From an uncultured Oscillospiraceae bacterium (GTDB taxonomy: Bacteria > Bacillota > Clostridia > Oscillospirales > Acutalibacteraceae): a stretch of DNA of 57,728 bases. The notes beneath the pieces are model-generated. The model did no database searches. It was not told the DNA's origin and worked only from the letters and a program-made list of their open reading frames with translations. The DNA is taken from the NCBI GenBank assembly GCA_900546265.1, contig URCA01000022.1, positions 1 to 57,728 on the forward strand. Reading direction: 5' to 3'. Position numbers and translations under genes: made by a program. Below, piece by piece: positions 21,812 to 31,531 of this stretch (positions within the stretch are counted from its first letter, which is position 1; every line of letters begins with the position of its first letter).

Positions 21812-24773
21812 TTATTCACCGAAAAAGTCTCCGGCGAATTTTTCAAAAGCATCCGGGGGGAGGGGGCGGCTGAACAAGTAGCCCTGTATGGCTGTGCAGC
21901 CCATTTCCTGCAGGATGTGCAGCTGTTCCCGCGTTTCCACCCCTTCCGCCACGCAGGCGATCCCTAGATCCCGGCACATGTCGAGCATATGACGCACCAC
22001 AATGCGGCTCTCCGTATGGCTCACCAGGTCGTAGACCAGGCTTCTGTCCAGTTTAACGACTTGGAATTTCAGCACCGAGAGCATGGACATGCTGGAATAC
22101 TTGGAGCCGAAATCGTCGAGGGACAGCGGGAAGCCCAGCTCGGCAATCTGCAGGCCGATGGTCGACAGGGTTTCCCGCTCAATGTCGCCCACCCGTTCGG
22201 TAATCTCGATTTCCATCAGACGGCGATCCACGCCGTAGCGGGACGTGATATCCACCAGGGTGTTCAGCAGATCGCCCTCAAGAAGAGTGGCGCGGGAAAA
22301 GTTGAGGGAGACGGGCAGCAGAGGCCATCCGCTCGCCTTCCAGCGGCGGAGGGTTTTGCAGACCTCCTCGAAGATGAAGAGATCCACATACCGGATAAGG
22401 CGTTCCTTTTCCAAAAGCGGAATGAAGCGATTGGGCGGAATGTCGCCGTATTGCGGATCCCGCAGACGCACCAGCGCCTCGGCCCCCAGTATCTTCTGGG
22501 TGCGGGCGTCCACCTTGGGCTGCAGCACCATATGGAAGTGACCGGCCTTCAGCGCCTGAAGCAGGCCTCGGAGCATGGCCGAGCGGTTGTGACTGCTGGA
22601 CACAGTTTGTTCGTAATACCGTCGCTTACCCAGCAGCATCCGCTCATTTGCGTGATCGATGAGCTCCTCGGGATCGATGTCCACATCCGTCCAGGCGAAG
22701 CCCAGGGAGAAGCCGCCGTTGAGCATCTCTTCCGCTTCCAGGCGGCTCGCCTGCACCTGCTCCAGAAACTTCTGATAGGGGACGTTTTCACACAATACGA
22801 TAAATTCGTCCCCACTGAAACGGTACACCTGCCCCTGCGGAAAGCATTTCCGCAAAATATCGGCGGTGCGGATAACGGTCTGGTTGCCCTGGATATGCCC
22901 GTAATCCTGGTTGATGGCTTTCAAGCCGTTGAGATTGGCAGCCGCCACGCCCAGACTGGACAGGGGGGCGCGGGAGAAGTCCCGCAGATAGCGCAGATAG
23001 CTGTTGCGATTGAGCAGGCCGGTCAGCAGATCGTGGAAAATTGCAAACTCCTGTTGCTGCCGCATCTGCCTTTTGGCCATCTCGTTCGAGACGAAGAAGG
23101 CCAGCGAACGAAGCAGAGGCGCTTCGTCGGTGTGCTGGGTGGGATTGACTATGCCGAAGTACCGCACGCCATCCGTTTCCCCATCGAAGGGAATCAGGAA
23201 GTAGGAGCGGATTCCATGCTCCCGCCAAAAGGCGTATTCGTCGGGATGGGTGGCCCGCAGGGTTTCCGGATTGTTCAAAAAGATCGTTTCCCGTTTTTGG
23301 AAGGCCTGCGCCCAGCGGGAGATGATGCTGGGGGGGGAGAAGGGGCAGCAGGCCGGCATCTCCGTCCGCGCGGCTCCATTTGTTAAAAGCGCGGATGGCG
23401 GCGTCCGTCTCCGCCAGCCCCAGAATATAGGCCCGTTCCGCGCCGTAGAATTCACCGATATGCCCCAGCATGGATTGGATGGCGCTGTCTAGTTCGCCGG
23501 TATGTATCAGGGAATCGATGCACTGCAGCAGAATGTTCACGGTATCGGTTTTGTCGGCCAGGCGCTGGTTCAGATACCGGCCGTCCGAGATGTCCACGGC
23601 CAGCTCGATGTGAGCGGGCTTTCCCGCCCAGGAAATGCGCTTGCCCCGCAAATGATACCGGCGGCCCAGAAGCCGGTTGTCGTGTTCCCAAGAATACCAG
23701 CGGTCTTCGCGCAGCAGAGAATTGACGCAGAAGGGACAAGGGGCCTCCAGCCCGTACAGCGCCTTATAGCATTTTTGCCCGCCGATGTCCTTGGCGGGCA
23801 AGCCGATGGCCGCGAGACCGGCGGCGTTCATGTAGAGCATGTCATAGGTGACGGGATCGGAAACATAGACGATTTCCGGCGCCTGATCGAGGAGCCAGGC
23901 GGTATCGGGGCTCAGCTCCGCCGAGGCCTCCAAATCGAAAGAGGTGGCGGCAGCGATCTTTCGGCGGATTTCCCGATCCACCCGCATTTTCTGGTCGATA
24001 TCCTCCGAAACGCCCACAGCCCGTACCGGCCGGCCACTGTCGTCAAAAATGGAGGCGTAGGTGATTTTTGTCCAGGAGTACCCGCCCGCGGCCCGGCGTA
24101 TCTTGCCGATCCATTCCCCGAACTGGGCGCCCTCCTCCAGGCGGCGGTACATGGCGCGCAGATCCTCGGCAAAATCGGCGTGCACCACCCCGCTTTGGAT
24201 GATAGAGGCCGGAACGTCGGGAATAATCGCGTCGTGCAGCGTGTATTTACTCAGCGATCCGTCCATTTGAAAAATGGAGTGCGAAGCGAAGTCGTATTCC
24301 CAAATGCAGCTGCCTGTCAGGGCGATGGCGATGCGATACCGCTCCTCGTTGAGACGGCTGCGCTCCTCCGCTTCCTTGCGGCTGGTGCCGTCTAGAATAT
24401 ATCCGCGCATAATCCGTCCGTCGGAGGAGTCGGCAAACGCCCCTTCCACCGTCATCCAGACCGTTTTACCGTCCCGGCGGATAATTTTATTTTCAAAGCT
24501 CAGGGTGGCCTTTCCCTGCCGGATTGCCTCTTGTACAGCGCTGCGTACGGCCTCCAGACTGTCGGGATGCATATACCGCGCCGCTTGGTTGTTCAGCTCG
24601 TCCCGCAGCTGCTCCGGCGTATAGCCAATCCTTTCATAATACCGGCCGTTTCCGGCCAGAACGGTGAAATTCTCATCCATGCGGACAGTGAAAATGCCGA
24701 AGGGCATGTCCATAGTATCCGGCAGGCAGGCATCGGCTGGACGCCGGGGAGGGGGGACGAACGCGCCGGGCAT
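21812..24773 (-). pseudogene. PAS-GGDEF-EAL c-di-GMP protein, frameshifted at a C8 tract
   Basis: The coding signal runs from MPGAFVPPPRR (24773) to GDFFGE (21812), but the frame changes at eight consecutive C (minus strand) at 23330-23337. One base fewer would give a single protein of about 986 residues. The N-terminal frame has two or three PAS-type sensor domains (about 20-140, 145-270, 290-400) and a GAF-like part. After the shift come a GGDEF domain with the variant SGDEF (RFSGDEFIVL) and an EAL domain with EAL (GAEALVRL), EITER, DDFGSKYSSMS, KLDRSLV and AEGVET all intact, so phosphodiesterase activity is expected. As written, the translated product would end without the GGDEF and EAL domains. 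A phase-variable tract, a fixed mutation and a base-call error are all possible. Confidence 0.85.
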
Positions 24774-24862
24774 ATGGGATCACGACCTTTCTCTGCTGGG
24801 GGTTTCCTTTGGATTTTTCTTCCATGAAATTGATCTGCATGTATCATCCTGTTTATTTTCTT

Positions 24863-24891
24863 ATATTAGCGGATAATTAGGGGATTGTCAA
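24863..24891 (-). promoter_or_regulatory. Promoter of the PAS-GGDEF-EAL gene
   Basis: On the minus strand, TTGACA (24886-24891) and TAATAT (24863-24868) are exactly 17 bp apart, almost a perfect vegetative consensus. The start codon is about 80 bases downstream. Confidence 0.8.
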
Positions 24892-25024
24892 CGAAAATGG
24901 GAGGACGACAAGCGCCGGCGTGTGAAAAAACAGCACTTTTGAAACTCACAAGGCGGCTTGTGTCAATTTTTGTGCAGGCCCTTTCTTTTTTCTCCGGGAT
25001 ATAGTAGTATAAAAGAGCAGTAAC

Positions 25025-25042
25025 CGGCGGGCGCGCCCGCCG
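25025..25042. repeat. 18-bp perfect GC palindrome before the DUF1015 gene
   Basis: CGGCGGGCG and CGCCCGCCG form an uninterrupted palindrome ending six bases before the GGAGG of the next gene. It could be a transcription-factor site or an RNA stem upstream of the ribosome binding site. Confidence 0.4.
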
Positions 25043-25061
25043 CTATGGAGGTAGTGACAAT

Positions 25062-26369
25062 ATGGCAGACATCCGACCCTTCCGCGCCCTGCGGTTTACC
25101 GAGCGGGCGGGGGACATCCGCGAGCTTACCTGCCCGCCCTACGACATCATTTCCGAGTCCCAGAGGCTGTCGTATCTGGCCCGCAATCCACACAACATCA
25201 TCCGGCTGGAGCTGCCCCGGGATGGGGCCGACCCGTATGCCGCCGCGGGGGAGACGCTGCGCAGCTGGCTGGAGGAGGGCATTCTCCGGCAGGACGACGA
25301 AGCCGCTTTCTACGTGTATGAAATCGAGTTCGACCTGGAGGGCATGAGCGACATCAGCGGTATGGCCGGTGGCCGGCGGAGCATCGTGGGCCTGATCGCT
25401 CAGGTGCATCTGGAGGAGTTCTCCAAGGGGATTGTGCTTCCGCATGAGGAAACCCTGTCCAAGGCCAAGGAGGATCGCTTCAACCTGATGAAAGCCACCC
25501 ACTGCAATTTCAGCGACATTTATTCCTTATATATGGACGACGGCGGGGAAGAGGAAACGCTGGACATATTGGGACTGGCTCAAAGGGAGCAGCCGGTGAG
25601 CGAGCTGACCGACGAGGCGGGGCTTACCCATCGCTTGTGGGCAATCACCGATGCGGGAATCGTATCGGCCATACAGCGGCGGTTTACCGATACCAAGCTG
25701 TACATCGCCGATGGCCACCATCGGTATGAGACGGCGCTGCGCTACCGGGATACGCTGCGGGAACAGGGAATCCTGGACACGGATGCCGAGTATGTGATGA
25801 TGATGCTGGTGGAAATGAGCCATCCCGGCCTGGTGGTGTTTCCCACCCATCGGATGATTCGGGACGTGAAAAACTTCGATGCCGCCAGGCTGCTGGCCGA
25901 TTCCGCGCCCTATTTCGATATCCGCACGGGCGTGCCGCTGGACGCGCTGGATGAGTCGCTGGAGCACGCCTATACCGAGGGACGCAAGGCCTTCGGGTTC
26001 TATACGGGCGGCGAGACGGTGACAGTGATGACTCTCAAGGACACGGCGGTGATGGACAGCCTGCTGCCCGACCTTTCCCCCACGGCCCGCCAGCTGGACG
26101 TCAACGTGCTGCATACCCTGGTGCTGGAGCGGCTGCTGGGCATCGACAAGGAAAACATGGCCAATCAGGTGAACCTGACCTATACCCGCAGCCTGCGGGA
26201 GGCGCTGGACGACGTGGCGGCCGGGGCGTACCAATGCAGTTTTCTGCTCAACCCCACCCGCGTGTCGGAAATCCGCGACGTGGCCGCAGCCGGGGAAAAA
26301 ATGCCCCAGAAATCCACCTATTTTTATCCCAAGCTGATTACCGGCCTGACCATGAACAAACTGGATTAA
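25062..26369 (+). CDS. DUF1015 family protein
   Basis: 435 residues beginning MADIRPFRALRFTERAGDIRELTCPPYDIIS, with GGAGG ten bases before the ATG. The family hallmark YIADGHHRYETAL is present near residue 225, with VFPTHRMIRD and a C-terminal LNPTRVSEIRDVAAAGEKMPQKSTYFYPKLITGL segment. Length fits the family (about 410-440). Distant relatives include ParB/SerK-like proteins, and a serine-kinase or nucleotide-dependent role has been suggested for DUF1015, which I cannot confirm here. It is monocistronic, closed by two terminators. Confidence 0.88.
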   Translation: MADIRPFRALRFTERAGDIRELTCPPYDIISESQRLSYLARNPHNIIRLELPRDGADPYAAAGETLRSWLEEGILRQDDEAAFYVYEIEFDLEGMSDISGMAGGRRSIVGLIAQVHLEEFSKGIVLPHEETLSKAKEDRFNLMKATHCNFSDIYSLYMDDGGEEETLDILGLAQREQPVSELTDEAGLTHRLWAITDAGIVSAIQRRFTDTKLYIADGHHRYETALRYRDTLREQGILDTDAEYVMMMLVEMSHPGLVVFPTHRMIRDVKNFDAARLLADSAPYFDIRTGVPLDALDESLEHAYTEGRKAFGFYTGGETVTVMTLKDTAVMDSLLPDLSPTARQLDVNVLHTLVLERLLGIDKENMANQVNLTYTRSLREALDDVAAGAYQCSFLLNPTRVSEIRDVAAAGEKMPQKSTYFYPKLITGLTMNKLD

Positions 26370-26375
26370 GGCGTC

Positions 26376-26405
26376 AAATCCCCCGGCCGCGGCCGGGGGA
26401 TTTTT
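26376..26405 (+). terminator. Terminator of the DUF1015 gene
   Basis: AAATCCCCCGGCC (26376-26388) and GGCCGGGGGATTT (26391-26403) are perfect complements, followed by TTGTT. Confidence 0.9.
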
Positions 26406-26422
26406 GTTAATCAGTCCTCGAG

Positions 26423-26468
26423 AAAACCAGCCGGCGGATCGCATTGCACGATTCACCGGCTGGTTTTT
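26423..26468 (+). terminator. Second, tandem terminator
   Basis: AAAACCAGCCGG (26423-26434) pairs with CCGGCTGGTTTT (26456-26467), with a TTTTT run at the 3' side. Two terminators in series isolate the dcw cluster from upstream transcription. Confidence 0.75.
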
Positions 26469-26632
26469 CACATGATGGGGGAGCGTTGTGGAGAACTTTT
26501 CCCCCGGGCGGTTTTCCCTGTGAAAAGGTGGAAAACCACAAATCAGACAGTAAAAGAGAGAAATTTACCGTTTCCGGAAAAATTTTCTTGTATGCTGACA
26601 CAAAATGACCGCGGAAAAAACACATCAGCCCC

Positions 26633-26661
26633 TTGCAATTTCCGCGTACACCCTTTATAAT
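26633..26661 (+). promoter_or_regulatory. Promoter of the dcw cluster (mraZ)
   Basis: TTGCAA (26633-26638) and TATAAT (26656-26661) are separated by 17 bp. The predicted +1 falls at the first MraZ box, and mraZ starts about 165 bases downstream. Confidence 0.85.
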
Positions 26662-26670
26662 GTGATTTAA

Positions 26671-26706
26671 GTGGTGAAAAGTAGTGCTAAGTGGTGCAGA
26701 GTGGTG
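26671..26706 (+). promoter_or_regulatory. Four MraZ-type operator repeats
   Basis: GTGGTG, GTAGTG, GTGGTG and GTGGTG stand at 26671, 26681, 26691 and 26701, exactly 10 bp apart and each preceded by AA or AG. MraZ proteins are known to repress their own operon through tandem GTGG/TGGG-containing repeats near the promoter, so these are the likely sites. Confidence 0.8.
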
Positions 26707-26834
26707 GGTTTCAACACTTTCCACCGAGTTTTCCACCGTGGCAAGCACTTTTCACCGGTTCCACGAAAGGTTCCCCCGCTTTTCCACAGTCGGACAAGCC
26801 GTGGGGGGATGCCGACAGAGAAGAAGGTACGCGG

Positions 26835-27254
26835 ATGCTTTATGGCCGTTACCAACACAATATCGACGCGAAGGGGCGCATTTTCGTGCCCGCTAAGCTG
26901 CGAGAGAAGCTGGGCGATGCCTTTATCGCCGCGGCGGTCATGGATCATTGCGTCTGCCTGTATTCGATGGAGGAGTGGGACAAGCTGATGGAGGGGCTGG
27001 CGGCTTCCCCCATGACCCAGTCCCGCAAGCTGCTGCGCGTCCTGTCGGCCAACGCCCAGGATGTGCAGGTGGACGCTCAGGGCCGCATCCTGCTGCCTAA
27101 GCATCTGCTGACCTACGCCTCTCTGGAGAAGGAGGCGCTGGTGCTCGGGGCGGGCAACCGGGCGGAAATCTGGAACCCCGCGGAGTACGAGAAGGACGTG
27201 GGCGACATGGACGCCGACGCGGTGGAGGCCGCGTTCGTCAGCCTTGGCTTCTAA
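26835..27254 (+). CDS. mraZ: Transcriptional regulator MraZ
   Basis: 139 residues from MLYGRYQHNIDAKGRIFVPAKLREKLG (ATG 26835, AGAAGG upstream). The two SpoVT/AbrB-like half-sites, DAKGRIFVPAKLRE and DAQGRILLPKHLL, mark the family. MraZ forms ring-shaped oligomers that bind repeats in front of the division cluster and usually repress it. Four such repeats lie upstream. Confidence 0.97.
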   Translation: MLYGRYQHNIDAKGRIFVPAKLREKLGDAFIAAAVMDHCVCLYSMEEWDKLMEGLAASPMTQSRKLLRVLSANAQDVQVDAQGRILLPKHLLTYASLEKEALVLGAGNRAEIWNPAEYEKDVGDMDADAVEAAFVSLGF

Positions 27255-27301
27255 CCTGGAATACGCATACTTTTGAGTAAACACGGAAAGGCGGCGGCGG
27301 C

Positions 27302-28252
27302 ATGGAGGAGCGGCCCGAACAGCGCTACCACCGGCCGGTACTGCTGGAGCAAACCATAGAGGCGCTGGACATCCGGCCGGACGGCGTGTATCTGGACGGC
27401 ACGGCGGGCGGCGGCGGGCATTCTTTCGCGATTGCTTCCCGGCTCACCACCGGCCGTCTGATCGCCCTGGACAGGGATCCGGATGCAGTCAAGGAGGCCG
27501 GCCAACGGCTTCAGGGCCTTCCCGCCGTCGTGGTGCAGGCAAATTTCACCCAGATGGCTCAGGTGCTGGAATCGCTGGGGGTGGACGGGGTGGACGGCGT
27601 GCTGCTGGACATCGGCGTCTCCTCTCACCAGCTGGACGAGGCGGGACGCGGGTTCTCCTACCACATGGAGGCCCCGCTGGACATGCGGATGAGCCAAAGC
27701 GGCGTCACCGCCGCCGACCTGGTGAACAGCCTGACGGACAAAGAGCTGGCCGACATCCTGTTCCGGTATGGAGAAGAAAAATACGCCTGGCCCATCGCCC
27801 GCGAAATCCTTCGCCGGCGGGCGGCTGCGCCGATTGTGACCACCACCGAGCTGGCGGATATCGTGCGGGAAGCCGTGCCCGCCGCCTATCGCCGGGACGG
27901 TCATCCCGCCCGCAAGACCTTTCAGGCGCTGCGCATCGCGGTCAACGGCGAACTGGACTGCTTGTCCGCCGCCATGGACACCGCGTTCGACTGCCTGAGG
28001 GAAAACGGGCGGCTGGCCATCATCACGTTCCATTCCCTGGAGGATCGGATGGTCAAGCAGCGGTTCAACGATTGGCGCAGGGGCTGCGTCTGCCCGCCGG
28101 ATTTTCCCGTGTGCGTCTGCGGACGGACGCCGGCGGCGGAGCTGGTGCTCAAAAAGCCGGCGGAGGCGACGGCGGACGAGCTGGCGGACAACCCCCGCAG
28201 CCGGAGTGCCCGGCTGCGCTGCGTGCGCAAGCTGCACGACCGGTATGGCTAA
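27302..28252 (+). CDS. rsmH: 16S rRNA (cytosine-1402-N4) methyltransferase
   Basis: 316 residues. The SAM-binding motif DGTAGGGGHS (about 32-41) and the late motif AIITFHSLEDRMVKQRF are intact. It methylates N4 of C1402 in the ribosomal P site. It stands second in the dcw cluster, 47 bases after mraZ, as in most bacteria. Confidence 0.97.
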   Translation: MEERPEQRYHRPVLLEQTIEALDIRPDGVYLDGTAGGGGHSFAIASRLTTGRLIALDRDPDAVKEAGQRLQGLPAVVVQANFTQMAQVLESLGVDGVDGVLLDIGVSSHQLDEAGRGFSYHMEAPLDMRMSQSGVTAADLVNSLTDKELADILFRYGEEKYAWPIAREILRRRAAAPIVTTTELADIVREAVPAAYRRDGHPARKTFQALRIAVNGELDCLSAAMDTAFDCLRENGRLAIITFHSLEDRMVKQRFNDWRRGCVCPPDFPVCVCGRTPAAELVLKKPAEATADELADNPRSRSARLRCVRKLHDRYG

Positions 28253-28334
28253 AGCCAAGGATAACGACGCCGTCGGTACGGGAGCGGGGCTCCCCGCCGC
28301 CGGCAAGGAATGATAAAAACAAGGAGGACGCGTC

Positions 28335-28817
28335 ATGGCAGGGCAGAGCAACCGTTCGGAAGCGTATGATCTCGCGCTGTTCGAACCCAAACAGGCCAAA
28401 ATCGTCGAACTGACCCCGAACAAGAAGCTGCAAAAAGCCGAACGGCGCCGCACGCGCGTCCAGTCGGTGCTTAACACGATGGGAGTGCTGCTGGTCTCCA
28501 CCGTCATCATCGGGGTGGTCAGCATGATGATTACCAGCCGGGTGCAGCTGACCGAAATGAACCGGACCATCAACGAGTACGACGACACCATGAAGAAGCT
28601 CAAAAGCGAGGAGACCCGCCTGCAGACCGAGCTGGCCCAGAAGCTGAGCGCGCAGAGCGTGGACGAATACGCCCGCAGCCAGGGAATGACCGGCATCGAG
28701 AGCGAACAGATTCATTACATCACCCGGGGGGACAGCGACGAGGTGCAGGTGGCGGAGGAAAAGCCCGCCCATTGGTGGGATGCGCTGTTTGACACCATCG
28801 CCGGCTGGTTCTCTTAG
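28335..28817 (+). CDS. ftsL: FtsL-like division protein
   Basis: 160 residues with a basic cytoplasmic N-terminus, one transmembrane helix at about 46-68 (TMGVLLVSTVIIGVVSMMI) and a heptad-like coiled coil (about 74-108) ending near EYARSQGMTGIES. This is the bitopic FtsL/DivIC architecture. FtsL bridges DivIB and the septal PBP. Identification relies on topology and position between rsmH and the PBPs, since sequence conservation in this family is poor. The C-terminus (HWWDALFDTIAGWFS) is an unusual Trp-rich amphipathic tail. Confidence 0.85.
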   Translation: MAGQSNRSEAYDLALFEPKQAKIVELTPNKKLQKAERRRTRVQSVLNTMGVLLVSTVIIGVVSMMITSRVQLTEMNRTINEYDDTMKKLKSEETRLQTELAQKLSAQSVDEYARSQGMTGIESEQIHYITRGDSDEVQVAEEKPAHWWDALFDTIAGWFS

Positions 28818-29186
28818 AGCTGAAAAAATTTGTCCCTCCCGGCATACGGCGGGGACGAGGGCAATAAGTATGTAGAGAGGGGAACGCCGCATCCGGGCGG
28901 AGACGACGGCGCGGCCCGCCGGGGATACGGCATACCGACGAACGCAGGCGTACGGTTTACGTATGCTTGCGTTTGTCATAGGTGGAGACATGGGGCGGAT
29001 TCCCCCGCTTTTGCGGGCGAACCGAGACAGAAGTGTACAGGCAGCCGGAAACGCAGGACAGGGCGTGGGAACGGAAGTGGATCCGTTCCCACCTCTCCTC
29101 GGACCGGGATACGGAAAAGGGCGGCGGCGCCTTGGGAATGGGAAAGGATTCGCATCTCACCGTATCGTGGAAAGGGGACTGCTCAC
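28818..29186 (+). other. 369-bp structured gap inside the dcw cluster
   Basis: Between ftsL and the first PBP. Visible elements are a 13-bp stem with two G-T pairs (28942-28954 with 28960-28972, loop GTTTA) and a perfect 11-bp stem (29065-29075 with 29082-29092). A hairpin near 28833-28857 lies just after ftsL. The reading frame of the PBP stays open through here but shows no family similarity and has no good ribosome binding site. No promoter was recognised with confidence. Confidence 0.6.
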
Positions 29187-31478
29187 ATGGCCAAGCAACA
29201 CCGGCCCGTGGTGACCACGCAATCGCCCAGCCGACAGATGTGGCGGCGCAGTGTCATCATTATGGTCATCCTGGTGGGCTTCTGTTTCTCCGCCGTCATC
29301 GGCAAGCTGGCCGTTCTCCAGCTTGTGGAAACGGCCGACTGGCAGGAGCGCGCCGTCACCCAGCAGCTCAGCGACAGCGTGGTGACCTCCAAGCGGGGCA
29401 CCATCTACGACGCCAACATGAAGACGCTGGCCGCCTCGGCCGAGGTGTGGAAGCTGATCATGGCGCCCAAAAACATCCAGGATTTGGATACCAATCGGGA
29501 CATGCGCACCTTCATCGCGGATCAATTGGCGGAGATGCTGGGCGTGAACCGGGAGAAGCTGTACAAACAGACGGGCAAGACCTACTCCCAATACGAGGTG
29601 GTCAAGTCCAAGATGGAGTTCGAGCTCAAGGAAAAGGTGGCCCAGTGGATTCTGGACAACAAGCTCATCGGTGTGTTCAGCATCATCCCGGACTACAAAC
29701 GGTATTACCCGCTGCAGAACACCCTGTCCAACGTCCTGGGCTTCACCGGCACCGACAACACCGGGCTGGAGGGGCTGGAGGCGGCGTACAACGCCGATCT
29801 GATGGGCAAGGCGGGGCGGATCGTCACCGCCAAGAACGGCTGGGGCGACGAGCTGCCCACCGATATGGAATACGCCAAAATCGTGGATGCCGAGGACGGC
29901 AACAGCCTAGTTCTCACCATCGACGCCAACATCCAGACCTTTGCGGAAAAGTATCTGGAAATCGCGGTCAAGGAAACGGGCTGCACCAACCGGGGCGCGG
30001 TGATTATCCAGGATGTCAACACCGGCGGCATCCTGGCCATGGCCATCAAGGGGGACTACAACCCCAACGATCCATTCACCGTCAGCGATCCGGATTTGGC
30101 CGCCCAGATAGCCCAGCTGGCCGGGGATGAAAAGTCCGCGGCCCTGGCCAAGGCACGGCAGTCTCAGTGGCGGAACAAGCCGCTGGTGGAATGCTACGAG
30201 CCGGGCTCGGTCTTCAAGGCGTTCACCTCCTGCATGGCCATTGAAACCAAGGTGGCCGACGAGCATACCTCCGTCCACTGTGGCGGCAGCCTGAAGGTCA
30301 AGGGCTGGCCCAAGCCCATTAAGTGCCACAAGGCCGGGGGGCATGGAACCCTGGATTTCCCCGGGGCGGTGTCGGCCTCCTGCAACCCCTATTTCATGAC
30401 CATGGGGCTGCGGATCGGCGGACACAACTTCTTCAAATACTTCACCGATTTCGGCTTTACCAAGAAAACCGGCATCGACATGCTGGGCGAGCAGTCCAAC
30501 GCCGGGCTGTACCATGGCGAAAAGGTACTGTCCAACCCCGACTCGGAGGCGTCTCTCGCCACCTCGGCCTTTGGGCAGACCTTTAAGGTCACGCCTCTGC
30601 AGGTCATCACCGCCATGTCGGCGGTGGCCAACGGCGGCAAGCTGATGCAGCCCTACGTGGTGCAGAAAATCATCGCCCCCGACGGCACCGTGGTCAAGGA
30701 CGTGCAGCCCACCGTCAAGCGGCAGGTGGTCAGCGCCGACACCTCCCGCCGGGTGGCGGCCATGATGGCGGCCAGCGTCAACGGCGGCGGCGCCAAAAAC
30801 GCCTACGTGCCCGGCTTCCGGGTAGCGGGCAAGACGGGCACCTCCGAAAAAATCGACCAGAAAAAAGAGGGCGAGGTAGGCGATGTCGTCGCCTCCTTCT
30901 CCGGCTTCGCGCCGGCGGACAATCCGCAGGTGGCCATCCTGGTGCTGCTCGATGAGCCGCAGGTGGCGGTGGGCTTGCGGTACGGCGGCACCATTTCCGC
31001 GCCGGTAGCGCAAAAGGTGTTTGCCAGCGTCCTGCCCTACCTGAACATCGAAACCAAGTACACCGAGGCGGAGGTCAAGGCGCTGAACCGCACCACCCCC
31101 GACTTGAAGGACAACAAGCTCGATGCCGCGAAAAATAAGCTGACCAACAGCGATCTGCGCTGCCAGGTGGTCGGCGGAGGCGATACGGTTCTCCGGCAGG
31201 TGCCGGAAGCCGGCAAGCCCATCCCCAAGGAGGGCATCGTGGTGCTGTACACCGAAGAGGCGGAGGAGCCGACCGCCAAGGTTCCCGATTTCAAGGGCAA
31301 GACCCTGGCCGAGGCCAACAAGCTGGCCGCCGACGCGGGCATCAACCTCCAGTTTTCCGGCGTGGGCCTGGAGAACGGAGAGGCCAAGGGCGGCGATCAA
31401 AGCGTGGCCGCCGGCACACAGGTGCCTCTCGGCACCGTGGTGACGGTTACGTTTATTTATCAGGATACCATTGAATAG
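29187..31478 (+). CDS. ftsI: Septal peptidoglycan transpeptidase with PASTA domains (first copy)
   Basis: 763 residues from MAKQHRPVVTTQSPSRQMWRR, with GGAAAGGGG upstream. A signal-anchor helix (about 22-46) is followed by the dimerisation domain (RGTIYDANMKTLAAS) and the transpeptidase. Its catalytic motifs are complete: SVFK (341-344), SCN (398-400) and KTG (549-551). Two PASTA domains close the protein (about 625-690 and 692-760). It cross-links septal peptidoglycan outside the membrane. It belongs to the PbpB/SpoVD class; which of the two tandem copies is the vegetative one is inferred from order only. Confidence 0.93.
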   Translation: MAKQHRPVVTTQSPSRQMWRRSVIIMVILVGFCFSAVIGKLAVLQLVETADWQERAVTQQLSDSVVTSKRGTIYDANMKTLAASAEVWKLIMAPKNIQDLDTNRDMRTFIADQLAEMLGVNREKLYKQTGKTYSQYEVVKSKMEFELKEKVAQWILDNKLIGVFSIIPDYKRYYPLQNTLSNVLGFTGTDNTGLEGLEAAYNADLMGKAGRIVTAKNGWGDELPTDMEYAKIVDAEDGNSLVLTIDANIQTFAEKYLEIAVKETGCTNRGAVIIQDVNTGGILAMAIKGDYNPNDPFTVSDPDLAAQIAQLAGDEKSAALAKARQSQWRNKPLVECYEPGSVFKAFTSCMAIETKVADEHTSVHCGGSLKVKGWPKPIKCHKAGGHGTLDFPGAVSASCNPYFMTMGLRIGGHNFFKYFTDFGFTKKTGIDMLGEQSNAGLYHGEKVLSNPDSEASLATSAFGQTFKVTPLQVITAMSAVANGGKLMQPYVVQKIIAPDGTVVKDVQPTVKRQVVSADTSRRVAAMMAASVNGGGAKNAYVPGFRVAGKTGTSEKIDQKKEGEVGDVVASFSGFAPADNPQVAILVLLDEPQVAVGLRYGGTISAPVAQKVFASVLPYLNIETKYTEAEVKALNRTTPDLKDNKLDAAKNKLTNSDLRCQVVGGGDTVLRQVPEAGKPIPKEGIVVLYTEEAEEPTAKVPDFKGKTLAEANKLAADAGINLQFSGVGLENGEAKGGDQSVAAGTQVPLGTVVTVTFIYQDTIE

Positions 31479-31531
31479 GGGCCAGGGCCTGACGGCCCTG
31501 CGCCCGGGACGTGAAAGGAAAAGGATGCACG

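Larger units (their letters stand above)
26370..26834. other. 465-bp regulatory gap before mraZ
   Basis: In order: two terminators (26376-26405 and 26423-26468), an inverted repeat GGTTTTCC/GGAAAACC (26510-26517 and 26530-26537), the mraZ promoter (26633-26661), four 10-bp repeats (26671-26706), then several TTTCCACC/TTTTCACC motifs down to the mraZ start. No gene was seen. Confidence 0.7.

Noticed and set aside
22788..23330. The C-terminal part of the upstream frame of the PAS gene as a real domain
   Set aside because: After the C8 tract that frame becomes Pro/Arg/Ser-rich nonsense, while the other frame carries GGDEF and EAL motifs.
26460..26830. A replication-origin-like region because of TTTTCCACA motifs
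   Set aside because: Only loose DnaA-box resemblance, no dnaA or dnaN nearby, and the position in front of mraZ explains the repeats better.
28830..29186. A 119-residue N-terminal extension of the first PBP
   Set aside because: No family similarity, no ribosome binding site, and a strong site with the expected cytoplasmic N-terminus lies at 29187.
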